Assembly: GCF_965638725.1 (NCBI RefSeq)
Contig: NC_134950.1
Coordinates: 138,499,636 to 138,563,635, forward strand
Origin: Aptenodytes patagonicus
Taxonomy: Eukaryota; Chordata; Aves; Sphenisciformes; Spheniscidae
DNA: 64,000 bases
Direction: 5' to 3'
Shown here: positions 47,001 through 60,943 of the stretch, one piece after another
Position numbering within the stretch: position 1 is the first letter of the stretch
Layout of the letters: every line of letters begins with the position of its first letter
The notes under the pieces: generated by a model
Databases searched by the model: none
What the model saw: only the letters and a program-made list of their open reading frames with translations
What the model was told of the DNA's origin: nothing
Made by a program: the position numbers and the translations under genes

Positions 47001-50000
47001 TGTAACTTGTAAAGTTTACAATGTCAATATAATTATGGTATGGTAATTACCAGCCCTGTGTGATTAAATTTCTTTATCAATACTCTTCAAGCAAACATTA
47101 AAAAAATAATGCTAGTAAGATTTTAGGTTGACACAAATACAATAAGAGTAACAGAGACAACACTGGTCCCTGACGCTGAGCAACCCTGGCTACCTGGATG
47201 CAAACTTGCAACATGTGGTTCAATACGGTCAAACTGAAGGCTGCCAGATCCCAACAACAACTGGCCTTTACAGTACGGGAGGGCCATCTTGCGAAGCAGT
47301 AATTCTGAAAAGACTTAGTCACAACACACAATGCTGTGGCCTCAGAAATACCAGCTAGAGATACAGTAACTGATGATGATGAGGAGAACTAAAGCTAAAA
47401 AGGGTAACTCGTCCACCAAAGGTAATATTACAGTCAACATCACCTAGTTTAAAATCAGCCATGTATTCTGCGACTTCTCATAGTCTATGTTACTCATGTA
47501 GTCAGATGAAATAATCCCAGTAGTTCATTGCTTTATAATTTCTGAATGTCTGAATTAAGTACAACACATCAGCCTATCCCCTCTTAATTTTCAGCCACAG
47601 GAAATTAAAACATGAATACTCCCATAGAGTAAATAGAAAAAAAAAAAATATATCTCTATACATACTCTAAAAGACGTGAAAGACACAATCAAATTCCTTC
47701 TCAGAATTTCCCATGAATAACATTAAAGCAAAAAAAAAAAAAATCACAGTTGTTTATACCTGTTAAAAAAAAAATTCTGCTACACTATTTTAGCAAGAGG
47801 GCTAGATTGTAAGCACATGCTTTCCAAGTAGGTTAATGATTGTCACTTAATCCTATGTCCAGAAACAAGCATCATTTCCATTGCCTAGACTTTCCTGATT
47901 TGAAGTAAAAGCTAAATCCCAAAGACAACAAAACTAGATAGTGACCTTTAATAGGTTTTCTAGACAGAGAACATCATCAGTTTTTGGTACATTTATTTTA
48001 CAATTGTGAAATGGTTTAGCACTCAAACCAGCAAATGTAAAAGATAGTCAGTTTTACATTATATCTACAAAGACAAATTAAATAACAATGGTAACATCGG
48101 TGTTTACCAACTCCTTATCTGGTTCTGTTACATTCAGGTGACGAGAGATTTGTACAGAGATGTAGTATACTTTAGTAGATTAACAACATATCTGGAAAAA
48201 AAATAAATCTGACATACAACTACTTCTTCAAGTATGGAAGAGAATTCAAGCAACTGAGTTCTAACTACTGCCAAAAGCCATATTTAATTTTAAACCCATG
48301 TAAGTATTCATTGAAAAATTATTTTCAATACCTAAAGAGAACAGGTATTAAGCAGTCTTCCTTCTTTCCAGGGAATAACATTCAGTATGAGAAAGTGCTT
48401 TGGGATATATCCCAAACTGCATGAGTTACAAGCAGCATGCTGAATCAACTGATAGTACATGATAGATGAATTTCATGAACTATTTGTTGAGATACTCAGA
48501 AATTATTCTCTTTGTTGTAATGCAGAAAATCAGTATGCTTTGCAGCTGCTGGAGTTGTAGGAATAACAACACATCTAGGTCCTAACTGGCCTTTCAGAAT
48601 GCATTTCCCTCAATATTAGACCTACCGCTTTCACCTTTTATAGAAGAAAATTCTCAGATTCTTCCTCTCTTCAAACCAGGTGCCTGAACTTAGACACACT
48701 TAAGATCAACTGTGATTACTCAGTGGATCCAGTTGGAAACAAAACCTTCAAGTCCTTCCCCCATTAGCTGTGAGCAGCGATCAAGAAATTAACAGGTTTT
48801 TATGTAATGCAATAATCTTAACTCCTAACAACAGAAGCATAGCAAAGAATATGAGGAAAATTATTAAAAAAAAAAGAGTCTATCCACTGTCTCATTTAAT
48901 CTCCATGCTGTACTCCAAGAGAGGCCCTAGATCAGGGTGAAAAAGGCCTCTCACCTTCAAACGCTTGATCTCTAGGGTTTCTATTTGGTAGATATGCTCC
49001 CCCAGCTGCGACCCACAACAACTGGTGACCTCTTCCTTCTGGGCTGCCACTCCTGTTCTCAGCAAGAACCTTTGCCATCATTTCCTCACTTGAGAGCCAG
49101 CTGCTTTGAAGTCCCATCTCTGCTATTTCATCCAGTTCAGCTTGCAAAATCAATGACCATGCAGCCACCTGTAGCTACCAGAGCACCTTCAGCAGGAATC
49201 CTGTAAACAGTGATTCCTTACTCTGTTTACCAGAAGTTACAACACCAGAGAATCGCAAAAGTGTCACACAGCAAGTGCAAATACACTCTACTGACATACT
49301 CGAGGACACTACCTGTACTAATTGTTGCAAAGTTAAAGTAACTGGAGAGGCAGAGAATTCAGCATAAGGTGTACGTCAGCAACTATCTAGCCAACTTTCT
49401 AATGGGCATTCATATAGAAGCCTGATTTAACACACAAATACTTGTCTACTTTACTATTACTTTAAGAAAATAATATTGGCAGTTAAACTTCTTAAAGTAA
49501 TACAGAAAAGCATTCAAAACCCATTCCAGTTTCCCTTTCCATGAAAGAAGTAACACACCTACAATATTTGGACAAATATTCAAAAGGAATATCAGTAAAA
49601 ATGAAACCTAATAAAAATGCCTTTAACCTGCACGTGACTACTGTCTTATGGAATATTCAGTTGTCTGGCCATAGAACAACATCCCTAGTAGTGTTTATCA
49701 GGACACTGGCAATACGCAACTCAGCCAAACCAAGTTCTATTATACTGTTTTCCTCAAGTCTAGCAACTACTTAATTTGAAAAAAAAGTGCATGTTTGCAA
49801 AGCATCAGGAAGAACAAAATAAACAAGAAAAAAAAAGGTAATTTTTTTCTGTGTTGAGTGAATAAAGAAGTTTTTCTAACATAAGTGAAGAAAATATACT
49901 ACATTTGCTGGTGCTCAGCTGTGGAGGCTGGAAAGATTATTCTCAACTGAAACCTGAGCATTCCCACACCAAATGTCTCTTATTATTATTAAAGGAGTGA

Positions 50001-50795
50001 AGAAATGTATGATTAAGCAGACTTTCCATCTCAAAATTCGCCTAAACCAGCCATGTGTTCTAAGAGTGCTGAATACAAACCGATTCAGCTATTGCTGGCT
50101 GAAAAGCTTCATGGAAACCATACCAAGATACTCTACGGTTAGAACCTTTTCTCTTTCCTACCTTTTCTTCCCCAAAGAAGAAGCATAGCAAAAAGTTTTT
50201 GAGGAGCCAGGGTAGCTCACCGCAGAGAGGTGTAGAGAAAGGAATATCAAGATGCCAAATTTTAACTGGGCCTTTAAAAATCAGATTGAGATGCAACAAA
50301 TTACTTAAATCAGGCTGGAGATAATTTTTACTTTTAGGTGAATGATCTGTTCAAGCCTAAAACTGTATTGAAGTAACACTTGCCTAATATCACAAGTATA
50401 TCGTTAGCACATCAGTCATGCAGTCCTGGAATTTAATCTTAAAGAGCTTCCCAGAACTGCTTTATATCCAATTTTGGCACAGTTCCCACAATGCGGCCAA
50501 ACAGGTCAAAGTTTGCAGTCAGAGCCAATTTAGACTGTTTCATAACCTTTTCAGTAGAATTATAAAATTCAACTAGTCTGTTCTAGATTACTTTAAAAAA
50601 CAACAGTTCTCATGAGGGGGGTGGTCTTACTCACTTCAGCAACAAATGCTAATCCCCAACATGAAGTTCACCAGCCAAAACAAGGAGGGCACTGCTGAGA
50701 AAACCAAGTTTAATATTAAACTCTTGCCTAAATCATTAACATACACTAAATTGTTTACACTGGCAAAAGATCCATTTTAAGTGGGAGAAAATAGT

Positions 50796-50812
50796 GTGTG
50801 TATATATATATA
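50796..50812. repeat. (GT)n(AT)n microsatellite
   Basis: Short alternating run GTGTGTGTATATATATA in AHR intron 2. Confidence 0.8.
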
Positions 50813-53800
50813 TCCATGTATCTATATGCAACTTTAGCTATCTCCTTTACTTAAGATAATATGAAACGTTTTGCACCTGCTATCTCTGAGACTGTAAAGG
50901 GAAAAACGTTTATGAAAGTTATTAAGTAACACAAAGAAAAAAATGCAATTAATGATTTTTTTAAAAACATGCATTGATTGCATATCTTGTAAATAGCTAC
51001 ACTTCTACTAGATAGCATAAATGGTACATTTCATTAATACGACTTGCTAAGGATTGCTCTGTACTTAGAGATACAAGACAAAAATACAATTCAGAATTAT
51101 AACTGTATCTCTAAAGTTTTAGTTATGTTACACAAAGAGGTAAGATAGACTTCTGTGTAGGCTGCATGTACAAGTAAAACATGTTACATATGCGGAAAAA
51201 AGAGTTTTCACCGTATTTTGCATACTTAAGTTTTGCATTTCCTACCCCTTCATTTATGAATTCTGAATAATTTTCAAGATAGCTTTATATTGTTTATTTA
51301 TATCCTACTAACAGCTGAGCAAGTATTTACACCAAAGTACTAAAAGAAAAAAAAAGGCAATGTATGGTAGACAATTTATCTTTGTTCACAGAAATTCTGA
51401 TAAGTCAATTAAATTTATAATTATGCCACCAATTTAGCAAAATTTTGTCATTTATTTGGTCAGCTGGCTCTTGGTCTCAGGCACTCAGTTTCCACACGAT
51501 CAGATTTTTGACACATCCTTGTTTTTAGTACTGACAAGTTTATAATATTGAAAACTTCCATGTTTTCATTTTCTAATTCCAATATCTTGGCCTCCCATTA
51601 CTGTGCCATCTATTAACAATTAAATCTGAAAGTTGTGATATGCATCAGCATTTTTATTTCTTACATGTCTGAAGAGGAAACAATTTAAGGGCAGTCTTCC
51701 TTGTAAATTTAAAATACAGCTTGTAAATTACAGTAAACTATGGATGGATGGATAACAACATGTATTTTCCATTAGTATCAAAACACCAAAAAGTAAATAC
51801 ATTAATAAAAATGTAAAAAATACATCCCTGTTCTGACACACTCTGGAGCAATATATGCAAAAAACAATTTACAAAACTAGTCATGGAAGCTGAATAACAG
51901 GATTTTGTAAACTTAAGCAAAATGAGTGTGAAATTGTACATTTGGGAGTGACTAGTAACAAAGGATACCTTTTTCCTCTTAAGCATGTGAATGACCGAAT
52001 GTGCCAAATTATGACAATACTGGAATTGCTTTCAAAGAATACATTTTACTTTTAAAGCAGAAAAATACCAATAAAACATATGCAGGAGCTGCCTATATTT
52101 TGATATTTCCATAAAAAAAGCCAAACAAAGGTTAAAAAAATTAGTAACAAACAACCTTTGACCTCAGAGGACATGGTGCTTTGATTCCTGAGCATATTTT
52201 CAGCTAACGTTGAGACATTTAAACATGTCTACTTATTTCAGAAAAGCAATTGAAAGAACCTATGAGCCATGGGAGACAGGTATTTCTTGATTTGGCCTCA
52301 AAGAAATTATTCATGGTTCAAGAGAGAGAAAATGCCATGAAGCAGCTATCACAAGAGGATAAACCATATCACCATTAATACTTTCAAAGAAATATTAGTA
52401 GGTTATGGCGGGTGAAAGAAGAAAAAAAGAGACTGAGGGGGAATAACACTTTTACCAGAACAAGTTTTAACGAGAGATGGAAAAAAAAAAAAAGCCTGAA
52501 AAAAGTATTTCCACTAATTAAAAAAGTAGAAGAGAACAAGGGTAAAAAGTAAGTGGTCAGGTTCTGGGAATTTCCTGAGCTTTTGAGAATCAATAACTTA
52601 ACTGCTGTACAGATACAGATTGCCTACTGATGTGTACCAATCTCTAGAAATCAAGAATTTCCAGGCATGCATCTCGTTTGCAATGCAGATTTTGTTCCAG
52701 TGGCTCAAACCACAGTCCCTCAGTTCCACAGACCTGCACTGAACACAATGCAAGTTCTGCACTCCTCAATTTTCAGTCATCCAGTACTTTCTAGCTTAAC
52801 CCAAATTCAAACCAAGTAACATCCAAACTCATCAGCTATACAATCAGACATGGCAGAGAGAGCACAAGTCTACCCAGCTGTGAGGATGTTCAAGTATACA
52901 AGAAATTTTCTTCAAGGGAGGAAGAAATGTAGGATTTTTCCCAAAATGCTTAGGCTAGAGATAAAAGAGAAAAAGGAAATTTTCGTCTCTAAAAGTGGAT
53001 GATTCTGAGAGTTAAAAGTGCCTTAATACAAAAGGTTTCAACAGAAACTATTAGGAATCTTTAGGGGTTGCCACCAAAGCAACTGCTACAATAAAGCCGT
53101 ATTTGTTTGCTAGACTAAAGAGAACTATTTATACTTTTGGTATAATCAAGATATAGAACTTGAATATTAAGTTTCTATTAAGAATCGTTCTTGAGCATTT
53201 CACAGACCATGGATGAAAGCAGACTTACAAACCAAAAATAAACCAGTAAATATTTTGTCAACATTGGACTGAAATTACTCAAGGTAGAGCTCCAGAACTT
53301 CCCAATGGCCTGCTGTACTTACACTTCAGACATGTCTTCATACATATTTTACACTCAACAACAGAAAAGCACAGAAGCGGTACACATTACTTGAACTGCT
53401 GCAGGAATCTAAAATATTCTCTTCATTGCAATCAATGTATAACAAATATACATGAGGAATAAAACCAGTACACAGCATTTTTCTCAATGCCAAGTACCAT
53501 GTTTTTTGAATGTGTGATATTTCGGATTCACCCAACAAAACCAATCTAATTTTAAAATGACCTTGGGCTTCCCCCACTATACAAAAAAGGTCCAAAGTGC
53601 AAAATATTATTTTCCATTTATCTGTGATCAAATACTATGCTTAAATAATTTAGCACAAAAGCTATTTTTGGCATAAGGAAGTCTGTTGCTTGCCCTTTCA
53701 AAATTGACATGTCTGTGAGCTCAGACCAGTGCTACTTGGTTTCTAGGTCTATGGCAAGGACACATTTCCAACATTCAGTTATAAATCATAAGACGGACAA

Positions 53801-53963
53801 AAACCTGGCAGGAGTATCACCTTTTTTTTCTATCTAAACTTCAATCAAATTTCACTGGCCAAGACTCAAAGGGAGCTGTGAACTTCCCAGAAATTGCATT
53901 TCTGGATCACAAGATTATTTATGAGACAGTAAATGAGTTTACTGTTCCACTGCAAAAAAAACA

Positions 53964-54029
53964 TTTTTTTTTTTTTTTTTTTTTACATTTAATATTGCTG
54001 CTTGGTAAAATTTACCACCACCACCACCA
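53964..54029. repeat. Poly(T) run and (CAC)n microsatellite
   Basis: A T21 run at 53964-53984 is followed after about 30 bp by five CAC/ACC units ending near 54029. Both are simple repeats in AHR intron 2. Confidence 0.8.
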
Positions 54030-54186
54030 AACAAAAACAGAAAAAAAAAAAACTTTCAAAAGGTTTCAAAACCCTTCTGTACACCTTTTGTTGATAAACC
54101 ACTTTATCCTGGAATACTGTAACATAATATTTTAATTTCCCTTTCTTCAGTCTGGTTTTGATATATTATACTTTAACACAGTACGT

Positions 54187-54232
54187 ATTTGAATAAAAAT
54201 CTTCTTCTATAGAAGAAGATTTTTATTTAAAT
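54187..54232. repeat. 46-bp near-perfect palindrome
   Basis: Two 23-nt arms (54187-54209 and 54210-54232) are complementary at 22 of 23 positions with no spacer. The inner 36 bp (54192-54227) are perfect, with centre CTTCTATAGAAG and outer AATAAAAAT. It is a cruciform/hairpin-forming sequence in AHR intron 2, and I do not recognise the family. Confidence 0.93.
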
Positions 54233-56639
54233 TTGTCATTTAAATAATTTTATTACATGGTATATCTGTAAAAAATTTCATACAAATGCATATCAGCAAC
54301 TTTTAAAAGTGTCTTAAAGTTACACAAAGGTGAACCAACAAGTCAGTAATCCACTTGCCGTTTTACTGCATGTAGAGTTATGCGTTTACTGAACCGCAAT
54401 TTCAATCATAAAACTCATTTATAATAAAACTAGGAGATATATTTTAATAGCTTGTTGTACTGACAACCCATTGTTCTGCTAAGTGCGTAACTACATGGGT
54501 AAATACTAAACAGGAAGAAGAAGAAAACCATAAACCCCTTCTTTCTAGCACCTGAAATATGGGAAAGCCTCTACTAAAAAGCTCCAGCTCTCCCTAGTAT
54601 TCTTTTTATACCAGCAGAAAGCCTCTTAGAAGAAACGTACCTTAACCTCTCTCTCCTATGGAAAGCTGAATAGGTAACGGCAGGTAACCAGGACAGGAAT
54701 TAGATCTTGCCTAATGAGTTTATTTGTGATGGGCTAAACGTATAGCAACTTCCTAAGCCAGAATTTGGACAAGACACTGGGTTTCCACCGTTATTTTGGA
54801 GAAACATCACAGTTAAATCTCCTAAAAGAATGACGGTTTAACTGCAACAGTCTCCAAAACCGACAGCTGTCTTTCCCCACGGCTTCAGTCACAGCAGTGT
54901 TTTAAGACAGCAGAACTACTATCTAAAAATGAGAAAGGGAATAAACAGTACAGCATCTGTGGCTTAGGTATATTTTTCACATGGTAACAGACACTGTTAT
55001 ACTTTTCAAGTAAATATAGGATTATAAGCTACGCTACAGCGTATACACGGGGCAGGGTGTGTGGTGGGCGGGCGAGAAAGAGGAAGACAGAGAGGCTGAA
55101 GACAAGGAGGAAGTTATCAAAAATATGCCTAAAAGTTGAGAGGATGGATGGTTTTGTGGTTCTGACACCGTCTTCCTGTGCGATGTGGTGGAAATCATAC
55201 AGGCACCATACACTTCATTTCCTTAACTATGAAACCGGAATAAGAGCACTTCTAACTCCAGCAGCACGGCAAGGATAAACGCAGTAAAGATTTAGAAGTT
55301 CAGATTGTCTAATTGGGAGAGATTTTAGTGCCTCATATGAAAATCGTATTAGATAATACATAGTTTAAAGCTTATGACTGCACAATATTTCAATATCATC
55401 TTTCCTGACAACTTTAGTTTGTTATACTGAACTGTAAAGTTTATGAATTAAAGACCTATGAATGATTACAGTCTAAATATAACAAACAAGGTAAAAATTT
55501 CAATGGCGTTCTACACAGAGAGCAGAAAAAGGGAAAAAAGGTTGGACTGAATTTCATCCCAGGCACTTTTACTGAAGACTCTGCTTAGGAGGTCACACAG
55601 GACAGAGGCCTGTATTTTTGATGAAGCATCAGAAAGCAGAATTAGCAGCGGCAAGCATTATATAACTCATGTTGTTAAGGGTTAGACTGTGATGCACAGG
55701 AAAACTGTGTTTTATTCATTACAGCCCTAAGGAAGAAGGAAGGAGAAAGGCAAGGAAGGCTGTGAAGAAGGGGAACTGGAGCAAACAGGCTAAACTCTGG
55801 AAGAAGAGGACTTGAGGGAAACAGGAACCTCTGCCTCCTGTCATCTGCTCTCCCCCACAGGGATGCATTTCACAGAGGGCCTGCTTTAGTCCGTCCACAA
55901 GTGAACCTGTGAATACCTCCATTTTCAGAAAGAAGTGGTCTGATAAAACCACACACAAACCATGGGTCTAAGTTTTGCAAAGCTTATTCCATTAATTCTA
56001 ACATTAGAGGACTTTATACTAAATATTAAAATACACACATTTGCTACTGGACAACTCATTTACCAGTCTTTCAGAAAAGTAACTGCTCGGTTGAGTGGGA
56101 AGTGTATGAAGACAGCCACAGTAAAGATAAAGCAAAAGGCTAGTTTGATTAGTGCGTTACCAGGCACATCCACCAGTTCTCATAGAGAGGACCTTTTTTT
56201 GCCTTAAAAATATTTTAACGTATTTTATGTTTTTAAGATTCAAAATTTAATCTAGAGTTTTACTTATCATTTAAATAATCAGTCCAGTTAAGGCTCTATT
56301 GCCAAAAATCTAAACACAGAAATGATACATCCCTTTTGTAGCACAAGCTTTTTGGTAAACCAAAACCTACAAAAAATTGCCTCAATATTTTCAATACTTC
56401 CATTCTACTGTTAAACTGCCTCAGAAATCAAGATAGATGCTCAAACAGTATTCATTATGCATCACCATTTAATTGATCCACTGATACACATAAACAAAGA
56501 AAGCTCCTGCCTTGAGAAGATTGCCGTGGATGGCAACCACACAAAAACAAAAGGTGAGCGATAGCATCTCAGACTTCTAATACAAGATTTCAGTTTCTTG
56601 TTGCAGTTTCACTCTTTAGAAGAACTACTGACTTGTGCA

Positions 56640-56742
56640 GACTTGCAGAGTTTTTTTGGTTGGGGAGAGGAGGTGTTTTGAGGGTTTGGGGTTTTCTGTT
56701 TGTTTTCTGTTTGTATTGGGGGTGTGTGTGCGCGTGTTTGTT
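56640..56742. repeat. G/T-rich low-complexity tract
   Basis: G and T runs (GGTTGGGGAGAGGAGG, GAGGGTTTGGGG, then GGGGGTGTGTGTGCGCGTG) in AHR intron 2. It includes a short stretch of alternating purine-pyrimidine sequence. Confidence 0.7.
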
Positions 56743-57374
56743 TTCAAACCATTTAGACATACAACTTACTGTGAGAATCTGACAGCACAAGGGACCTTTG
56801 TAGAGTTGTGACACTACCTGGCCATGGAGCTGATAAGGTACCCATGATGTGTTGTTGCAGAATCTTGTATCTCTGGAGTTGACAATTCTACACCACAATT
56901 TAAAAGGTATTTCCATCCGTTTCCACATAACTTTGTTCCACAGTTTTACATAAAATATGAGACTTTGCTAGATGCACAGAAAGAACGGCCCATTTCACTG
57001 ACTCTTCATTTCACACACATTCCTTTCTTGTTCAGGAATTCCATATATTCCTATTTCTAAAGAAACTTCGACATTTGAAAGGCTGTACGTACGTAATTAC
57101 CATTTCCTCTTGAAATGCTTTTTGAAGCATATTCGACCTTCACTGCAGCTGAAATGGCATTAGAAAGTTAAGCTGGAAGGTGCCATGTCTTAAAGGAGAC
57201 AAAGCAACATTTTCAGTCAGTAACCGCTGTAAGAATTTAAGACTTGAGAGGGACCACATCACCACAGTAAATACCAAGCTAAATCTTAAGAATATTTAGT
57301 CCCTCCTCTTTTTTTCTGAAATTCTAGTAAGGCTTATTTTGCTACTAGAAACCTTCAAATCTCCAGTGCACATT

Positions 57375-57625
57375 TTATCATGTCCAGCTTATTCCTATGT
57401 CCTCCTGTGACAGCACCGCCCATTAACTTCAACAGCTCTTCGCCCTTCTCAGTGTTACCCTACCTGGTATATTCATAGACAGAAATCATAACCTCTAGCC
57501 TTCATTTTGCCATGCTAAACGTGACAAACTCAGAGTCATCTCCTGTAATACACACTCTCTAGGCCTTCTCTGCACCTGTTCCAATTATATTCTTAAGACC
57601 CTGACTTAATTTTACAAACTGAATG
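57375..57625 (-). mobile_element. Ancient, degraded CR1-type LINE fragment
   Basis: Several blocks match the pattern of old amniote CR1 3' regions read in complement: TATTCATAGACAGAAATCAT, TCTAGCCTTCATTTTGCCA, ATGCTAAAC, and GGCCTTCTCTGCACCTGTTC followed by CAATT. The spacing and order are right, but many substitutions and indels break any frame. This call rests on my memory of the consensus; a RepeatMasker run would settle family and limits. Confidence 0.6.
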
Positions 57626-58691
57626 ACATTTCTCTCTCTCAGTTCTTCTAGAGAATCTTAGTTGTTTTAAACTGAATTTGATAAATGGAGTAACCATGTA
57701 TTATGGGAATGGACCATCCAATACTATCTTCAATACCGCTTCAGGAGACTCCACCAAAATCTTCAGAAGGAAGAAACAGAAGACAACTAGTCCAACTTAA
57801 ATACAGCGATGGGGAGGACTGTTCATTAAGTCCCACCAGAAAAGCTGAAACAAGCACAACTACAAGTTTATAAAAATACTTTTAATCGGTATTTATTAAC
57901 TGTAGCTACTGAAGTGAAAAACATTCTTAACATTTTAGTAGGTGGTTTGACCAGTTATTGTCTGGCTCCCAGACTTCTGAAGACAGTTACATAATAGGAA
58001 ATACTGTTTTAACATGGACAATTGTAATAGAAATTGATATGGCTATAGGCCAGAGTACTGTACAACTCAACTCCAGAAGGCCAGATCCATATAAAGGACC
58101 TGATACATGAAATTTGGGGTTCTATACCCAATATACTATTTAGAAACCTCACAATCTAAATACCATACGTACTTCAGTTTCCTAAGTTTCACCGTAAGCC
58201 CCACCACGTATAGCTGCCATACCTCCCTCTGGATGGGAAAGAATGGCTTGGTATCCACTTCACCCTGACCCCAAGCATAGTCCAGAAACTAGGTGTTCTC
58301 CTGGCTCTCCCCCATATGGTATAAATCCAGGTTCTTCTGACAGCTGGTAGCCACTGATTCTTTTATGTCTGGAGAAAATTACATAGCCCTTTTTTAGAGT
58401 ATCAGGACACGCTAAACTGAGGTTTCATTCCCCTCTCTGCTACAGGTGGTTCCCACTCCTCTCTTCCACTGCAGTAGAAGTAAGTCTTAAAGCTGGGGGC
58501 ACAGGTAAAACCTACTCTTCCTGTTAAAAATTTTCTATCATACAGAAAAGAATCAAAAAGCTTCTCAAGCCTGAAAGTTAAAATCAGAGAGCAGGTTCCC
58601 AGCTGGGGCACTGACCACAAAGGACAAGATCAGTCCCTGCTCCAGACCCTGCTGAAAGGGCCATTCTGCTCTTTTATGGGATGGATGCTTA

Positions 58692-58750
58692 CAGTCATAG
58701 AATCATTAAGGTTGGAAAAGACCTCTAAGAAGCGCATAACCTAGTCCAGA
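58692..58750 (-). mobile_element. CR1 LINE 3'-end fragment
   Basis: The sequence TCATAGAATCATTAAGG, then TTGGAAAAGACCTCTAAGA and ATAACCTAGTCC, is the complement of the same CR1 terminus carried by the full copy at 37.4 kb (GAGGTCTTTTCCAACC). It is a severely truncated insertion in AHR intron 2. Confidence 0.85.
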
Positions 58751-60885
58751 AAACTGAGTTTTCAAAGGACTTTAGATCAAGTAAGATAATTAAGAGAAGT
58801 CAGAAGTCATTTAACAGGGAGCATACTGAATTAATCTTGACAGCACATTTCTTAAGATGTAAAACACGTTTTTTATAGATAAGGCTACAATATCATCGGT
58901 AATGATATCTGCCCACAGAGTGAACACTGCAACAGAGAACTAGCATTAACTGATTTTGGCCTCCACATAGAAAAAACAGAAACAAGCTTTAAGCCAAAAT
59001 TTGATGGCACCTTTATTTATAATGAATGTAATAATGTGTATACATTTGCTTGTGAACACCTGCATGAAATTAAACTTGTTTTTACAGTTACATAGATTGT
59101 TCAGGCTCTTACCAAGATAAATGTACTTTTGTTTCTTTGCTTCAAAATTTCAGTTAGAAGTTTGTGCCATGCCTGCATCAAGTATATTCAGATTCATATT
59201 AGAGTAAGCACAAATCAACTCATATTTTAATGGTGCCATCTGTCTTTTTTTTTTTGTAATCTTCTGCCAATACAGCAGAAGATCAAATGAAATAAAATCT
59301 AAACATGAGGTTTCACTTACCCTGCCACAAGAAATAATGTTCAAGGTGGCAAAGACAGATCTGTTTGATAATTATGTATTTTCTGCTAAATTGTTCCATA
59401 TGCTTAGAATATTTGGGATTTAGCCAGGAAGAAAAGCAAAAGCACTTCTGGTAGTTGAGCAGTTCCTCCCCAAAATGTGCATCAAGTTATCTTTGCACAA
59501 TTGATTCTTAGGTAAAAGGATTTATATTAGCTATTTCTGTTCACTATGTTCACCAGAACCCCCCCCCCCACGTAATTCCAGAAATATATGCATTTAGCTT
59601 AACAGTTTAAAATGAGAAAATTGTGCAAAAATACTTTTAAATACTCTATTGACAATTTCACTCAATTGACTCCATCTGCTTTACTAGGCCTTTTGAATTA
59701 TTAACAACATTTATAAATATATTCCTTTGACAACTGTCATTGATGACAAAATATATTTTTATATAAAACAGTCCAGTGCAGTTGCAACTATTCACCATCT
59801 CTGTTTAATCTTTTAATAGAAACTAAGTTTTACTCCCATATTTATAATTTAAGACATTTGCTTTAGTTCTAAAATTAATCCATCTAATTAAAGATTAGCT
59901 TTGATAAAACAGAATGAGAAACTATTATTAGTTTTAATATGTTAGTGAGGGAAACACATAGAAGACAGATTACAAGATGACACGGAGCTCTCCCCGGGAT
60001 TCAGACGGTGACTGTTACTGATCGGAACCCCGCTTCCTTCCTGCATCCCAGGCCTTTGTGCAGAAGGATTCTGAACTCATCAAGACTTCTAATTAGTGGT
60101 TGTAAACTACATCTTATTCTGATATTTTTTTTTTCAAATATACTGCTGCTATGAAGTGTTTTGTAGAAATGAGTACCAACTGATTCCAGGCACAGCTTCG
60201 TACTATCACCCTGACCTTACAGTACAAAAGGAACAGCAACATGAGAATTTTTGGCAAAAGCTATATGCATCTCCCTTACTGCCTCACACGTCACCATTTC
60301 TGTAGAAAAACTGCCAATCATAATTTAAGGAATTAATTTTACCTTTACATTTAATACATCACATAAATTTATAAAAGGAAATAGAAGAACGTTTCTATTT
60401 CTCCAACAGAGATGAAAACTTCTTAGAAGAGTTTGATAGCACTTACATACAAACAAATTTTGGATATAGTTTAATAATTCTGCAGTTTAGTTTCAGATAT
60501 CTGCATTCCAAATGAGTATAAAGTTGAACGATCCTCGTTCTTATAACAAAACACAAGTAATAAGATGGAAACAAATGCAATGGTTCAAAGAACAGAAGGG
60601 TTTGATTTGTGAAGGTAAGACAGTCATCAAACACTACCCCCAGCCTGCTTTCCCACCTGAAAGTGGACATTACTAGCTCTACAACTTGGGTATCTCTGGC
60701 AGGGGACATATTTACCTTTAAGCTATGATAGTTCACAGCATATGGTGCTCATGTAAAACAAAAACAACAGCGCTTCCTTAATACGGTGAGTAGTAGACAG
60801 CTGCAACTCAATGTTCACAGCCATCCAGCTTCAGCCATTGCTGCAGAGCTCAACGGCTAATGCGAGCCAGAAGCCCGAATAAAGT

Positions 60886-60943
60886 TTAATAGAACTTTTT
60901 GTAAGTTCTAGAACTTTTGTAAGTTATTAGAACAATTTGTAAG
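60886..60943. repeat. Degenerate tandem repeat, about 18-20 bp x 3
   Basis: Three adjacent copies share a TAGAAC core and a GTAAG end: 60886-60905 (20 bp), 60906-60923 (18 bp) and 60924-60943 (20 bp). They differ by small indels and substitutions, so this is an older local duplication. Confidence 0.8.

Noticed and set aside
47098..47331. 77-codon minus-strand frame in a GC-richer patch of intron 2
   Set aside because: No recognisable domain, no bHLH similarity and no good splice borders; probably non-coding.
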